A stretch of 64,000 nt of DNA from Anaerolineales bacterium (GTDB lineage: Bacteria > Chloroflexota > Anaerolineae > Anaerolineales > Villigracilaceae): NCBI GenBank assembly GCA_023382595.1, contig JAHDWB010000002.1, positions 372,001 to 436,000 on the forward strand, read 5' to 3'. The position numbers and the translations under genes were made by a program. Positions within the stretch are counted from its first letter, which is position 1, and each line of letters opens with the position of its first letter. The notes under the pieces were generated by a model. It was not told the origin of the DNA. It saw nothing but the letters and a program-made list of their open reading frames with translations, and did no database searches. Below, piece by piece: positions 34,744 to 44,359 of this stretch.

Positions 34744-37698
34744 ATGAACATCACACTCAAGATCAACGGAATTGAACACATAATAGACGCGCCCGCATCC
34801 ACCACCCTGCTTGCCGCCCTGCGCGGACTGGGCTTTCACGGCGTGAAGTTCGGCGACGAGCACGGGCTTTCAGGCGCAGACACCGTCCTGCTGGACAGCA
34901 AACCTGTCAACGCGGGGTCGATGCTCGCGGCGCAGGCGGAAGGTCACAGCATTGCCACCATCGAAGCGCTCGGCGAACATCCCGAACAGGGCTGGAAGAA
35001 GACCGACGGCTTGCATCCGCTCCAACGCGCGTTCGTCGAATCCGGCGCGATCCAGTGCGGCTACTGCACGCCCGCGCAAATCCTTGCGGCGAAGAGTCTG
35101 CTCGACGAAAACCCGAACCCGACCGAGGCGGAGGTCCGCGAGGCGATCTCCGGCGTCCTGTGCCGCTGCACGGGCTATCTCAAACCCGTCCAGGCGGTGA
35201 TGAAAGCGGCGGCGGAAATGCGCGGCGATGAGCCGATCGACATCCGCTCGATCAATTGGGATTTCGGGACTCCCCCGTCCGACTCTCCCGCCACTGATGC
35301 GCCCGCCTCTTCTCCGACCTCCGTGCTGGTTCGACCCAAAGTGGTAGTCACACCCGAAAGCCAGACCTGGCAGACGGTCGGCAAGCCCGAGATCAAAGTG
35401 GACGCGATCAAACTGGTGCAGGGCAAGCCCGCCTTCGCAGGTGACTTCGAGTCGCGCGGATTGCTCCATGCGAAGGTCTTGCACTCGCCGCACGCGCACG
35501 CGCGCATCAAGAAGATTGACACATCGAAAGCCAAAGAACTCGACGGCGTTGCCGCGGTATTGACCTGGCAAGACATCCCGCGCGTGGTGTATTCCACGGC
35601 GGGACAATCCGACCCAATCCCCGGTCCGCTCGATTCGTTTTCGCTGGATCACAAAGTCCGCTTCGTCGGCGACCGCGTGGCGTTCGTCGCGGCAGAGACT
35701 CCTGAAATCGCGGAGAAGGCGTTATCGCTGATCGAAGTGGAATATGAAATCCTGCCCGCCATTATCGATTCGCGTGAAGCGCTGGACAATCCCATAAAAA
35801 TTCATGACGAGCCGGAGTACGTCAACTTCGCGGATTCCAACCCCGATAAAAATCTTGCCGCGCACATCCGCATTGACATCGGCGACGTGGAAAAGGGCTT
35901 TGCAGAAGCGGATGAAATTTTCGAAGCCGAATATGAAGTGCCGAAAGTCCAGCAGGCGCATATCGAGCCGCATGTGGCAGTGACCTATTGGGATGAAGAT
36001 GATCGCTTGGTGATCCGCACATCCACACAGGTTCCGTTCCATGTGCGCAGAATGCTCGCGCCTGTGCTGGGTCTGCCTGTGAAGCGCATCCGCGTCATCA
36101 AGCCGCGCATCGGCGGCGGATTTGGCGGCAAGCAGGAAGTGTTGATGGAAGACGTGCCCGCGCACCTGACCATCGCCACCAAGCGCCCCGTCATCTACGA
36201 ATACACGCGTGAAGAGGAATTCATCGCGGCGCGCTCACGCCATCCCATGCGGATCAAGATGAAGACCGGCGTAAAGAAAGACGGGACGATCACAGCCAAT
36301 TCGATGTACGCACTTTCGGATACTGGCGCGTATGGCTGTCATGCGTTGACCGTGACGGGCAATACCGGTCACAAGGCAATGGCGCTGTATGTCGGTGACG
36401 GTGAATTCCGTAAAAGTCCCAACATCCGCTTCTATGCGGACGTGGTGTACACCAACACGCCGCCCGCCGGCGCCTTCCGCGGATACGGCGTGCCGCAGGG
36501 CTACTGGCCCCTCGACCGTCATTTGGAAAAGATCGCCCGCAAAATGGGCTTCGACCCGATTGAATTCCGCTTGAAGAACGCCATCCGTCCCGGCGAATAT
36601 CATCCCTTCTCGACGGCATGGAACGAAGGACGCGAACCGCGTCCTGAGATCATCCACACGGTTGGACTGGAGCAATGCGTCGGGCAAGGCAAGGCGGCAA
36701 TTGGCTGGGACCAGAAATTTGGCAACAACGAGTGGAAGCAGGCAACAAACGGCACAAAACGCAAGGGCATTGGCACGGCATTCGTCATGCAGGGAACTGC
36801 CATCCCCTATCTCGACATGGGCGGCGCATCGATCAAGATGAATGACGACGGCTCGTTCAACTTGCTCGTCGGCGCAACGGACTTGGGCACCGGCTCGGAT
36901 ACCGTCCTTGCCCAGATGGCGGCGGAAGTGCTGGGCGTGCCGGTCGAAGATATCATCTGCTATTCATCGGATACGGATTTCACGCCGTTCGATAAAGGCG
37001 CGTACGCCTCTTCAACGACATACATTTCAGGGACTGCCGCCACCAAAGCGGCGCAGATCGCGGCGGAGCGCATCAAGATCCGCGCGGCGACCATGCTCGG
37101 CGTGGATGACCCGAATTCCATCGAACTGCGCAACCGGCAGGCGCACGCGCCGAACGGCAAATCCGTTACGCTCGCCGAAGTCGCGCTCGATACGCTGCAC
37201 AAGAACAATCAGGAGCAGATCATGGGCGTGGCGAGTTACGTCTCGCCGGTGTCACCTCCGCCGTTCGCGGCGCAGTTCGCCGAAGTGACCGTGGACATGG
37301 AAACCGGACAGGTCACCGTGGACAAACTCGTCATGGCAGTCGACTCGGGTGTGATCGTCAATCCGCTCACGGCTTCGGGACAGATCGAAGGCGGCATGAC
37401 ACAGGCGCTCGGTTACGCGGTCTGCGAGGAGATGCGCTACGATGAAAAGGGGAACGCCATCGAACGGGACTTCGACCGTTATCATATCTTCCGCTCAGAT
37501 GAAATGCCCGAACTGGAAACCATCTTCGTGGAGACCTTCGAGCCAAGCCATCCCTTCGGCGTGAAGGCGGTGGCGGAGATTCCGATGGACGGCGTTGCGC
37601 CTGCGGTCGGCAATGCCATTCTGGATGCCATCGGTGTGAATGTGGATGAGATCCCCGTCACGCCGGAGAAGGTCTGGAAGGCGCTTAAGAGTCAGTAA
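34744..37698 (+). CDS. Fused molybdenum hydroxylase: [2Fe-2S] domain plus molybdopterin subunit, with a degenerate first FeS site
   Basis: The 984-residue fusion has an N-terminal two-cluster domain (1-155), a Pro/Ser linker (about 170-210) and a molybdopterin-binding large subunit. The large subunit retains IGGGFGGKQE, PPAGAFRGYGVPQ and the catalytic Glu in GVKAVAEIPMDG. The alpha-helical FeS motifs IQCGYCTPAQ and CRCTG are intact. In the plant-type segment, where relatives read CxxGxCGxC then Cys, this protein has Asp, Ser, Asp and Gly (GDEHGLSGADTVLLD, PVNAG). That cluster is probably absent. It likely hydroxylates an aldehyde or purine-like substrate. XdhC lies downstream at 39211. Confidence 0.88.
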   Translation: MNITLKINGIEHIIDAPASTTLLAALRGLGFHGVKFGDEHGLSGADTVLLDSKPVNAGSMLAAQAEGHSIATIEALGEHPEQGWKKTDGLHPLQRAFVESGAIQCGYCTPAQILAAKSLLDENPNPTEAEVREAISGVLCRCTGYLKPVQAVMKAAAEMRGDEPIDIRSINWDFGTPPSDSPATDAPASSPTSVLVRPKVVVTPESQTWQTVGKPEIKVDAIKLVQGKPAFAGDFESRGLLHAKVLHSPHAHARIKKIDTSKAKELDGVAAVLTWQDIPRVVYSTAGQSDPIPGPLDSFSLDHKVRFVGDRVAFVAAETPEIAEKALSLIEVEYEILPAIIDSREALDNPIKIHDEPEYVNFADSNPDKNLAAHIRIDIGDVEKGFAEADEIFEAEYEVPKVQQAHIEPHVAVTYWDEDDRLVIRTSTQVPFHVRRMLAPVLGLPVKRIRVIKPRIGGGFGGKQEVLMEDVPAHLTIATKRPVIYEYTREEEFIAARSRHPMRIKMKTGVKKDGTITANSMYALSDTGAYGCHALTVTGNTGHKAMALYVGDGEFRKSPNIRFYADVVYTNTPPAGAFRGYGVPQGYWPLDRHLEKIARKMGFDPIEFRLKNAIRPGEYHPFSTAWNEGREPRPEIIHTVGLEQCVGQGKAAIGWDQKFGNNEWKQATNGTKRKGIGTAFVMQGTAIPYLDMGGASIKMNDDGSFNLLVGATDLGTGSDTVLAQMAAEVLGVPVEDIICYSSDTDFTPFDKGAYASSTTYISGTAATKAAQIAAERIKIRAATMLGVDDPNSIELRNRQAHAPNGKSVTLAEVALDTLHKNNQEQIMGVASYVSPVSPPPFAAQFAEVTVDMETGQVTVDKLVMAVDSGVIVNPLTASGQIEGGMTQALGYAVCEEMRYDEKGNAIERDFDRYHIFRSDEMPELETIFVETFEPSHPFGVKAVAEIPMDGVAPAVGNAILDAIGVNVDEIPVTPEKVWKALKSQ

Positions 37699-37720
37699 AC
37701 AGAAGCAGCTTCAAGGTCAG

Positions 37721-37760
37721 AAAAGAGGCGCGGTCGCACAATCCAGCCGCGTCTCTTTTT
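37721..37760 (+). terminator. Terminator after the molybdenum hydroxylase
   Basis: AGAGGCGCGG pairs with CCGCGTCTCT around a 12-base loop and is followed by TTTT. It begins about 25 bases past the stop at 37698. Confidence 0.75.
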
Positions 37761-37824
37761 ATCCCAACTTCCAAAAAGGCGGGATATAATCACGCCATTC
37801 GTAATCTTTGGAGAAATCGAGTTC

Positions 37825-39168
37825 ATGTCCGACCAAATTTATGTCGTAGGTCATATCAATCCGGATACCGATTCCATCGCGTCTGCCATGGGATACGCCT
37901 GGTTGCGCCGCGAGCGGGACGGCGAAGATACCATCGCGGCGCGCGCCGGGGCGTTGAACGCGCAGACGGCGTGGGTGCTGAAAGCGCTTAATCTGGATGC
38001 GCCCACCCTGCTGACGGATGCTTCGCCGCGCTTCGGATCTGTCATGCGGCGGCTCGATACCATCCGGCCTAATTCCCAGCTCGGGGCGGCGTGGATCCTT
38101 GCCAGCAAGACCGGCGGCATCGCGCCTGTCGTCGGCGAAGACGGCATGCCCTACGGTATCATCAACGGCTTGAGTCTGTTCAAATATTTCACTGAAATTC
38201 TCGGTCCGCGCCCGGGGGATACGACCGTGCGCGAGATGATGTCTGAACCATGCAAGGATGCGACCGATACCGACATCCCCAAGTTCTCTGCCAACACCCA
38301 CATCCGCGACGTGTTGAACAGACTCCTGCGCGACGAACACAATGATTATTGGGTTGTGGACGAGAACGGCGCGTACGTCGGCATTGCCCACCAGCGCGAG
38401 GTCATCAACCCGCCGCGCTTGAAGGTCATTCTGGTCGACCATAATGAACCGCGCCAAGCGATCGCCGCGCTCGAAGAAGCCGAATTGCTGGAAATTCTCG
38501 ATCATCACCGGCTCGGCAATCCGCATACGCATCAACCCATCCGCTTTACGGTGGATATCGTCGGCTCGACCTCCACGCTGGTGGCGGAACAGACCGCCGA
38601 AGCGGGTCTTTCCATGCCACCCGCCCTGGCAGGGATGCTTCTCGCCGGACTGTTATCGGATACGCTTATCCTGACCTCTCCCACGACCACGCCGCGCGAC
38701 CATGCCGCCGCCGAGAAGTTGTCCCGTTGGGCATTCGTCGGCGGAAGTCCGCTCAAAGGCGAGACGGTCGAATCGTACGGCAAAGCCGTGCTCTCGGCGG
38801 GCGCGGGGCTTTCCAACCGCGATCCGAAGGAAGTCGTCAGCACGGATATTAAATCCTTCGAAGGCGGCGGATTCAAGTTCGCCGTAGCACAAGTCGAGGT
38901 GACCGACATCCTGCAATTGACCGAGCATCTCGATCCGCTCCAGCACGCATTGGACGATCTGCGCGACAAACGCGGCTTGGACTTTGCCATGCTGCTCGTC
39001 ACGGACGTGGTGCGCGGCACGAGCCGCCTGCTGACCTGTTCGGACGCTCCACCCATCCTGAACGACCTGCCCTACCCGCCCCTGCCCGACCGCACCCGCG
39101 ACGCCAAAGGCGTGGTATCGAGGAAGAAACAATTGCTGCCCGCCGTGCTGGGTCTGCTGGAGCGGTAA
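37825..39168 (+). CDS. CBS-domain manganese-dependent inorganic pyrophosphatase (family II)
   Basis: The 447-residue protein has the DHH-type core: VVGHINPDTDSIASA (metal ligands), ILVDHNEPRQ and EILDHHRLGN, plus the C-terminal DHHA2 domain with SRKKQLLP, the phosphate-binding end. Between residues about 65 and 185 it carries a pair of CBS domains, as in regulated pyrophosphatases of Clostridia and Desulfitobacteria that respond to adenine nucleotides. It hydrolyses pyrophosphate in the cytoplasm. No DRTGG insert is evident between the CBS domains. Confidence 0.9.
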   Translation: MSDQIYVVGHINPDTDSIASAMGYAWLRRERDGEDTIAARAGALNAQTAWVLKALNLDAPTLLTDASPRFGSVMRRLDTIRPNSQLGAAWILASKTGGIAPVVGEDGMPYGIINGLSLFKYFTEILGPRPGDTTVREMMSEPCKDATDTDIPKFSANTHIRDVLNRLLRDEHNDYWVVDENGAYVGIAHQREVINPPRLKVILVDHNEPRQAIAALEEAELLEILDHHRLGNPHTHQPIRFTVDIVGSTSTLVAEQTAEAGLSMPPALAGMLLAGLLSDTLILTSPTTTPRDHAAAEKLSRWAFVGGSPLKGETVESYGKAVLSAGAGLSNRDPKEVVSTDIKSFEGGGFKFAVAQVEVTDILQLTEHLDPLQHALDDLRDKRGLDFAMLLVTDVVRGTSRLLTCSDAPPILNDLPYPPLPDRTRDAKGVVSRKKQLLPAVLGLLER

Positions 39169-39210
39169 TTATCACAATGGCGCGACGACCGCGCCCCTAC
39201 TGAAAACGAC

Positions 39211-40005
39211 ATGAACACTTCAATCTACCAAGCCCTTTCAGAGATCGAAAAGAACTTTGGCTCTGCCGCCCTGTGCACCGTGACAAAGAGCGAAGGCTCC
39301 ACGCCGAGGCATGTGGGCAGTAAAATGCTCGTTTACCCCGATGGGAAGTTCATCGGAACCGTCGGCGGCGGAGACCTGGAACACCGCGTGCTCGATGAAG
39401 CGTGGATGGCGATCAGTGACGGTCAGCCGCGCTATTTGCATTACAACATGGCTGACCCCTCGCGCGGCGATCCCGGCGTGTGCGGAGGTCAGGTGGAGGT
39501 GTTTGTGGAACCGATCCTTCCTCCCCCGCTGCTGGTCGTCATCGGCGCGGGGCACGTGGGCAAGGCAGTTGTCCATTTGGCGAAATGGCTGGGATTTCGC
39601 GTCGCTGTCAGCGATGACAGAGCCGAATTCTGCACGCCCGAAGCCACCCCCGGGGCTGATGCGTATTATCCGGTGACAATGGACAAACTCCCGGAGCAGA
39701 TCACGATCGACAAGCGGACGTATCTCATCCTGACGACGCGCGGCTCCAGCGTGGATGCGGCGGGCATCACGCCCCTGCTTGAGTCGTCCGCTGCGTACAT
39801 CGGCGTGATCGGCTCACGGCGGCGCTGGGCAACAACAGTCAAGGCGCTGAAGGCAAAGGGCGTGGCGGAAGAGAAGATCGCGCGCGTCCATTCGCCGATG
39901 GGGCTGGAACTGCAAGCCGAAACGCCGGAGGAGATCGCGGTCAGCATCATGGCGGAAGTGCTGATGCTCAAGGACAAGGGGACCGGAAAGCCGATGAAAG
40001 GTTGA
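39211..40005 (+). CDS. XdhC/CoxI-family molybdenum hydroxylase maturation factor
   Basis: The 264-residue protein has both XdhC domains: an N-terminal region with TVTKSEGSTPRHVGSKMLV and GTVGGGDLEHRVL, and a C-terminal Rossmann-like region with LLVVIGAGHVGKAVVHLAKWLGF and YIGVIGSRRRWAT. CGGQVEVFVEPI provides a conserved Cys. XdhC loads and sulfurates molybdenum cofactor for xanthine-dehydrogenase-type enzymes. Two such enzymes, or parts of them, are in this window (34744 and 61912 onward). Confidence 0.93.
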   Translation: MNTSIYQALSEIEKNFGSAALCTVTKSEGSTPRHVGSKMLVYPDGKFIGTVGGGDLEHRVLDEAWMAISDGQPRYLHYNMADPSRGDPGVCGGQVEVFVEPILPPPLLVVIGAGHVGKAVVHLAKWLGFRVAVSDDRAEFCTPEATPGADAYYPVTMDKLPEQITIDKRTYLILTTRGSSVDAAGITPLLESSAAYIGVIGSRRRWATTVKALKAKGVAEEKIARVHSPMGLELQAETPEEIAVSIMAEVLMLKDKGTGKPMKG

Positions 40006-40050
40006 AACTCTGGTACACTTTGACCATTACAATTCGAGAAGAAAAGAATC

Positions 40051-40467
40051 ATGAGTCAACGAAACATTTATATTACCGAGTACGACCTGAAACGCCTGCG
40101 CGACCTGATCGCCGATGCGATGAGCACCGAGTACCGCAACAGCCCCTACCTGGAACAACTCAAGGAGGAGCTGAAGCGCGGACAGGTGGTCGCCCCGGCG
40201 GAGGTGCCGCCGGACGTCATTACGATGAACTCGCGCGCGCGCCTGCTGGACATGGAAGACGATGAAGAGATGGAGTTCACCCTGGTGTTCCCGCAGGACG
40301 CTTCGCCCGCGGAAGGGAAGATCTCGATCCTTGCGCCGATCGGCACTGCCATGCTGGGATACCGCGAAGGGGATATTTTCTCCTGGCAGGTTCCGGATGG
40401 GATGCGCAAGATCAAGGTCGTGAAGATCCTGTTCCAGCCGGAAGCCTCCGGGAATTTTGACCTGTAA
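40051..40467 (+). CDS. Rnk/GreA-like nucleoside diphosphate kinase regulator family
   Basis: The 138-residue protein pairs a short N-terminal helical hairpin with a C-terminal FKBP-like GreA/GreB domain, containing ITMNSRARLLDMEDDEEMEFTLVFP and SILAPIGTAMLGYREGDIFSWQVPDGMRKIKVVKI. This is the layout of Rnk and of GreA-domain transcription factors that bind RNA polymerase without the long acidic finger. A terminator follows directly. Confidence 0.87.
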   Translation: MSQRNIYITEYDLKRLRDLIADAMSTEYRNSPYLEQLKEELKRGQVVAPAEVPPDVITMNSRARLLDMEDDEEMEFTLVFPQDASPAEGKISILAPIGTAMLGYREGDIFSWQVPDGMRKIKVVKILFQPEASGNFDL

Positions 40468-40472
40468 TTTCC

Positions 40473-40502
40473 AAAAAACACAGTCGCTGACTGTGTTTTT
40501 TA
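40473..40502 (+). terminator. Terminator after the Rnk-like gene
   Basis: AAAAAACACAGTC and GACTGTGTTTTTT form a symmetrical stem with a short loop, which can act in both directions. Confidence 0.85.
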
Positions 40503-40610
40503 CTGCAACATTTTGCGCCGGATTGCGTAAACAAATAGGATTAACGGTTCTTGTCCCTGCCTGTCAGTTGGACTATAATCTAATTGTTATTCATCAAAAG
40601 GAGAATGAAC

Positions 40611-41669
40611 ATGGCTAGAATTTTTGATGTCATTGAATACGCCAATGAGATGTCCGATGAGATCGTGCGGCGCTTCCCCGACCAAAACAGCATCGGGGAT
40701 TTCCGCATCGGTTCACAGGTGATCGTACGCGAAAGCCAGTGGGCGGTGTTCTACCGTGACGGCAACGCGCTGGACGTGTTCGGTCCGGGACGCCACACCA
40801 TCGCCACCGCGAACATCCCGCTGTTGATCGACCTGATCGGCAAGGCGTTCAATGACCGCACGCCCTTCCCCGCGGAAGTGTACTTCGTCTCACGCAAGGA
40901 ATTTTCCAACAAAAAATGGGGCACGCCACAACCCATCATCGTCCGCAACCCGGGCATGGGACTGGGCGTGGCGCTGTTGCAGGGATTTGGAACCTACTCC
41001 TTCCAAGTGAAGGACCCGCAACAGTTCGTGACCCAGATCGTCGGCGTCCAGCACACCTTCCGCACCACCGATATCGAAGAACGCCTGCGCACCATGCTGC
41101 TCTCGAAACTGCAGGATGCGCTCGGTGAAACCGCCGCCAAGAATTCCGTGCCGGAGATGATCGGTCTGACCGAGGAACTCGGCGCGGCAGTCCGCGCGAA
41201 GGCGGCACCCGACTTCGAAGCCATCGGTCTCACGCTCAAAACCTTCTACATCGGCAATCTCAAGCCGAGTGAGAAATCCGCCCAGGAACTGCGCGACATG
41301 GGCATGCTCGACATGGCGACCTACACCCAACTGCAAGCCGCAGATGCGATGCGCGATGCGGCGCAGAACGAAGGCGGCGGGGCTGGCCTGACGGCTGGCA
41401 TCGGTGCCGGAATGGGGATCGGCAACATCATGGGACAGGCGTTGCAGGGCGGCTATCAAGCTCCCCAGCAAGGCGGTCAATCGGGCGGAGGCGCGTCTGC
41501 CGCTGCCGGTATCCCCGATGTGATGACCCCCTCGGAAGCCGCCGCGATCTTGAAGGTCTCCGAAGAGGATGTGAAAGCCGCCATCGAAGCGGGCGACCTG
41601 AAAGCCAAGAAACTCGGCAGTGCCTACCGCATCAGCAAGGCGGCGCTGGAAGAGTTCTTGAAAGGGTAG
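40611..41669 (+). CDS. SPFH/Band-7 protein with C-terminal MerR/excisionase-type HTH
   Basis: The 352-residue protein has an SPFH domain of the COG4260 kind (about residues 10-230). It includes GSQVIVRESQWAVFYRDGNALDVFGPGRHTIAT, a prohibitin-like strand set, and IGLTLKTFYIGNLKPSE. A Gly/Gln-rich linker (about 260-300) follows. The final 50 residues, VMTPSEAAAILKVSEEDVKAAIEAGDLKAKKLGSAYRI, form an excisionase/MerR-like helix-turn-helix. AAGGAG precedes ATG 40611. SPFH proteins build membrane-associated oligomers; the terminal HTH may mediate DNA or protein contact. Confidence 0.85.
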   Translation: MARIFDVIEYANEMSDEIVRRFPDQNSIGDFRIGSQVIVRESQWAVFYRDGNALDVFGPGRHTIATANIPLLIDLIGKAFNDRTPFPAEVYFVSRKEFSNKKWGTPQPIIVRNPGMGLGVALLQGFGTYSFQVKDPQQFVTQIVGVQHTFRTTDIEERLRTMLLSKLQDALGETAAKNSVPEMIGLTEELGAAVRAKAAPDFEAIGLTLKTFYIGNLKPSEKSAQELRDMGMLDMATYTQLQAADAMRDAAQNEGGGAGLTAGIGAGMGIGNIMGQALQGGYQAPQQGGQSGGGASAAAGIPDVMTPSEAAAILKVSEEDVKAAIEAGDLKAKKLGSAYRISKAALEEFLKG

Positions 41670-41690
41670 TTGTAACGAGTAACGACTAGC

Positions 41691-41724
41691 AAAAGAGACT
41701 TTCCATTCGGAAAGTCTCTTTTTT
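41691..41724. terminator. Terminator after the SPFH gene
   Basis: AAAAGAGACTTTCC and GGAAAGTCTCTTTT form a 14-bp stem followed by TT. It lies between two convergent genes and has flanking A and T runs, so it can serve both strands. Confidence 0.85.
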
Positions 41725-41758
41725 GTATTAATACAATATCAAGAAAGGATCGTTTCTG

Positions 41759-43303
41759 CTATTCCAACCCGGCAATAATTTCAGGAACGGCAACCAGCAC
41801 ATCGCTGGCAAGGACGGAAGCGGTGGTGCCGAGCGACTCGGCGGCGAGCAGACCTGCTTGCGCATGGATGAACGCGCCCGCGATGGCGGCATCATAGGGA
41901 TCGAGTCCCTGTGCGAGCAGACCGGCGATCAAACCTGCCAGCACATCGCCGGTACCGGCACGGGCAATAGCGGACGTGGCAACAGGGATGACCGTCGAGC
42001 GCCCGTCGGGGGATGCGATGACGGTGAACGCGCCTTTCAGCACAACGACATGCCCCCATTCCTGCGCATATCTCACCGCCATCTCTTCGCGATCGGATTG
42101 GATCTCGCTGACGGGCAAGCCCGTCAGCGAGGACATTTCGCCCGGGTGCGGAGTCAGCACGGCAGGCGCGGATATTTTTTTATGCCAATCTTCGATTTCA
42201 GAAACGTGCCGCAATCCATCGGCATCGATGACCAACGGGAGTTTTATCACGGGCAGTACCTGCGCGACGAATTCCGCGGTCGTTGGCACATCGCCAAGAC
42301 CGGGACCGATCAAGACCGCGGTGGCGCGTTCCAGGTTGTTCAAAAGGACATCAACGGCGGCTTCGGAGATGAAACCATTCTGATGCGGGAGCGGCAGCCA
42401 GATGGCTTCGGGCAGGTGTCCTGCCAGCGCGGCGTGCAACGGCTCGGGCACAGCCATGCTCACCAAACCGGCGCCGATGCGGTAGGCGGCTTTCCCAGCC
42501 AGCAGAGCCGCGCCTGTGTAGGGTGTAGAACCAGCCACAACGAAAGCCGTACCAAACGTCCCCTTGTGCGAAGCGGGGGTTCGCTCCGGCAGCAGGTCGG
42601 CGACCATCTCCCAATCCGCAGCATCCGTTGTGAGCGCATTCCATGAATCCAAACCGTCAGGCAGACCGATCCCGACCACATCCAGTTCGCCCGCCAGTTC
42701 GAACGCGGGCAGTTTTAGCAAGCCCTGCTTGACCGCCGCCATCGTGAGCGTGAGATCGGCGGGGATGGTTTCACCGGCGGCCGCGCCCGTATCACAATCA
42801 ACGCCGGAGGGACAATCGACGGCGACGACGAAGGGCGGCAGGTCGGTTTCGGACAGGATGCGATTCGTTTCGGCAAGGACGCGCGCCGCTTCTTCCTTAA
42901 GCGGGAGTTTGATGCCCGTCCCAAGCAGACCATCCAACAGGACGGCGGATGCGGTCAACCAGCCAGACAGGGACCCGCCCTCCGCATCCCCCGCCGCATG
43001 GACAAGTTCGCCGCCCGCTTCGAGGTAGCGCGTGACGAGCTCATCGGGTTTGCGGTTGACGAGACAGGCGTGCGTGCGCCAGCCCGCTTCCGCCAGCCAT
43101 GTGAGCGCGACCAGCGCGTCGCCGCCGTTATTGCCCGAGCCGACGATGGCGGTGACCTCGTCCCAGCCGTTCGCCTGCCCCACGGCATGGACGATCTCGG
43201 CAAGTCCGCGCCCGGCATTTTGCATCATTTGAGCATAGGACACGCCTTTGGAATCGGCCTCCTTTTCGATGGTTCGCATTTGGGCGGTGGTGACAAGTTT
43301 CAT
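41759..43303 (-). CDS. nnr: Bifunctional NAD(P)HX epimerase/dehydratase
   Basis: The 514-residue protein fuses the YjeF_N epimerase domain (1-210, with VGSGNNGGDALVALTWLAEAG and VAVDCPSGVDCDTG) to the ADP-dependent dehydratase domain. The latter has HKGTFGTAFVVAGS, LPLVIDADGLRHV, LTPHPGEMSSL and the phosphate-binding ARAGTGDVLAGLIAGLLAQG. It repairs hydrated NADH/NADPH. The start agrees with the usual opening MKLVTTAQMRTIEKEADSKG. Confidence 0.95.
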   Translation of the reverse strand: MKLVTTAQMRTIEKEADSKGVSYAQMMQNAGRGLAEIVHAVGQANGWDEVTAIVGSGNNGGDALVALTWLAEAGWRTHACLVNRKPDELVTRYLEAGGELVHAAGDAEGGSLSGWLTASAVLLDGLLGTGIKLPLKEEAARVLAETNRILSETDLPPFVVAVDCPSGVDCDTGAAAGETIPADLTLTMAAVKQGLLKLPAFELAGELDVVGIGLPDGLDSWNALTTDAADWEMVADLLPERTPASHKGTFGTAFVVAGSTPYTGAALLAGKAAYRIGAGLVSMAVPEPLHAALAGHLPEAIWLPLPHQNGFISEAAVDVLLNNLERATAVLIGPGLGDVPTTAEFVAQVLPVIKLPLVIDADGLRHVSEIEDWHKKISAPAVLTPHPGEMSSLTGLPVSEIQSDREEMAVRYAQEWGHVVVLKGAFTVIASPDGRSTVIPVATSAIARAGTGDVLAGLIAGLLAQGLDPYDAAIAGAFIHAQAGLLAAESLGTTASVLASDVLVAVPEIIAGLE

Positions 43304-43475
43304 GGGAGTTGGCGCTTGGTGGACCGTTGACTCAATTTATCATTATACATATAATTCACTAATTCTATTTTAATCTATGATTGCAATTAATTTAATGCGT
43401 TGACTCGAATATCATAGGTGCATCCATTAATTATGCTAAATTTTTTATTCTACAAAAATTTTCTAAGGAGGACTA

Positions 43476-44114
43476 ATGAATACTTCAACCAACAAAAACC
43501 ACGTAATTGGCGTCATTTCAATCATTGAAACACTGATTTTATTCACTATGGGAATCTTGGGAAACCAAATATCTGACTCCATGAGGATTTCCCCCTTTTT
43601 TCTATTAACGACAACAGCTATTGGGTTAATTATCTTATCAGCCATTAGCTACACCCAGTCAATGAACGTGCCTAAGAACCAAGAGCAACCAACAACATCT
43701 CAAAACTTTCTAAGAAAAGTTACCCCAAAAACAATGGTTGGGATATTTCCTTTTGGAGTAATGATAGGTTTGTTGACCGGAGCCTTATTGCTTTCGATTG
43801 GTTTCCCATCTGCTTACGTCGCTTGGTTTTACCTTTTTATAGTAATGCCATACGAAGCTAATGGACTAATAATTGGTTTTATTCTTAGCATATTGTTCGC
43901 TTTACTAATTGACTCCCGTTTGGCTGCATCACTAGCTGTGGGCTATAGTATTGCTTTTTCGACCACAATACTTATAATTCGACCACATGAAAACAATATT
44001 CTTCTTACTTATTCTGGACATATAATCTTTTTTGTTCTTTTAGGTCTCTTGCTCATAATAGGGGAACCAGTCATAAATTGGTTGAGAAAAATAATTACGG
44101 AGCCAAGAATATAA
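43476..44114 (+). CDS. AT-rich multi-pass membrane protein, unknown function
   Basis: The 212-residue protein has about six hydrophobic segments (first at residues 8-27, then around 37-55, 85-105, 110-135, 140-165 and 175-200) joined by short loops, so it is an integral membrane protein. AAGGAGG precedes the ATG. Base composition is clearly more AT-rich than the flanking housekeeping genes, which points to transfer. It is the first gene of an accessory stretch with dispersed repeats. I recognise no family. Confidence 0.65.
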   Translation: MNTSTNKNHVIGVISIIETLILFTMGILGNQISDSMRISPFFLLTTTAIGLIILSAISYTQSMNVPKNQEQPTTSQNFLRKVTPKTMVGIFPFGVMIGLLTGALLLSIGFPSAYVAWFYLFIVMPYEANGLIIGFILSILFALLIDSRLAASLAVGYSIAFSTTILIIRPHENNILLTYSGHIIFFVLLGLLLIIGEPVINWLRKIITEPRI

Positions 44115-44260
44115 ATGCAAAAAGGCAGGCTTGCCATTGGGTAATATTAGATTCTTAGCATTTTTCTTTGTTGGGCGAGGTCGGCTCGTCCGCGTAAAAT
44201 CGCTTTTGGGACGATCCACTGACCCCTGACGGAGTTAGACACGCCTGCCACATAAGAAAC

Positions 44261-44339
44261 GGGGCTCTCGTTCAGCCCTTGGACAGGGAAAGCTCTCGAA
44301 AAAACGGTTTTTCGACAGTCTCGTTGGGCAGTTCCTTGC
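44261..44339 (+). repeat. Interspersed repeat, type C, copy 1
   Basis: This copy reads CAGCCCTTGGACAGGGAAAG, a TCGAAAAA/TTTTTCGA hairpin, then GACAGTCTCGTTGGGC. A second, nearly identical copy lies at 57612-57681. Both end in GTTGGGC and are followed within tens of bases by a gene start. The 245-base gap before this gene also has GTTGGGC at 44170 and GTTAGAC at 44234. Confidence 0.8.
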
Positions 44340-44359
44340 AAAATATGGTGGTTGACAAA

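Noticed and set aside
43400-43440. Promoter starting TTGACT before the 43476 gene
   Set aside because: No -10 box at a 16-18-base distance; the nearest candidates are about 10 bases too far.
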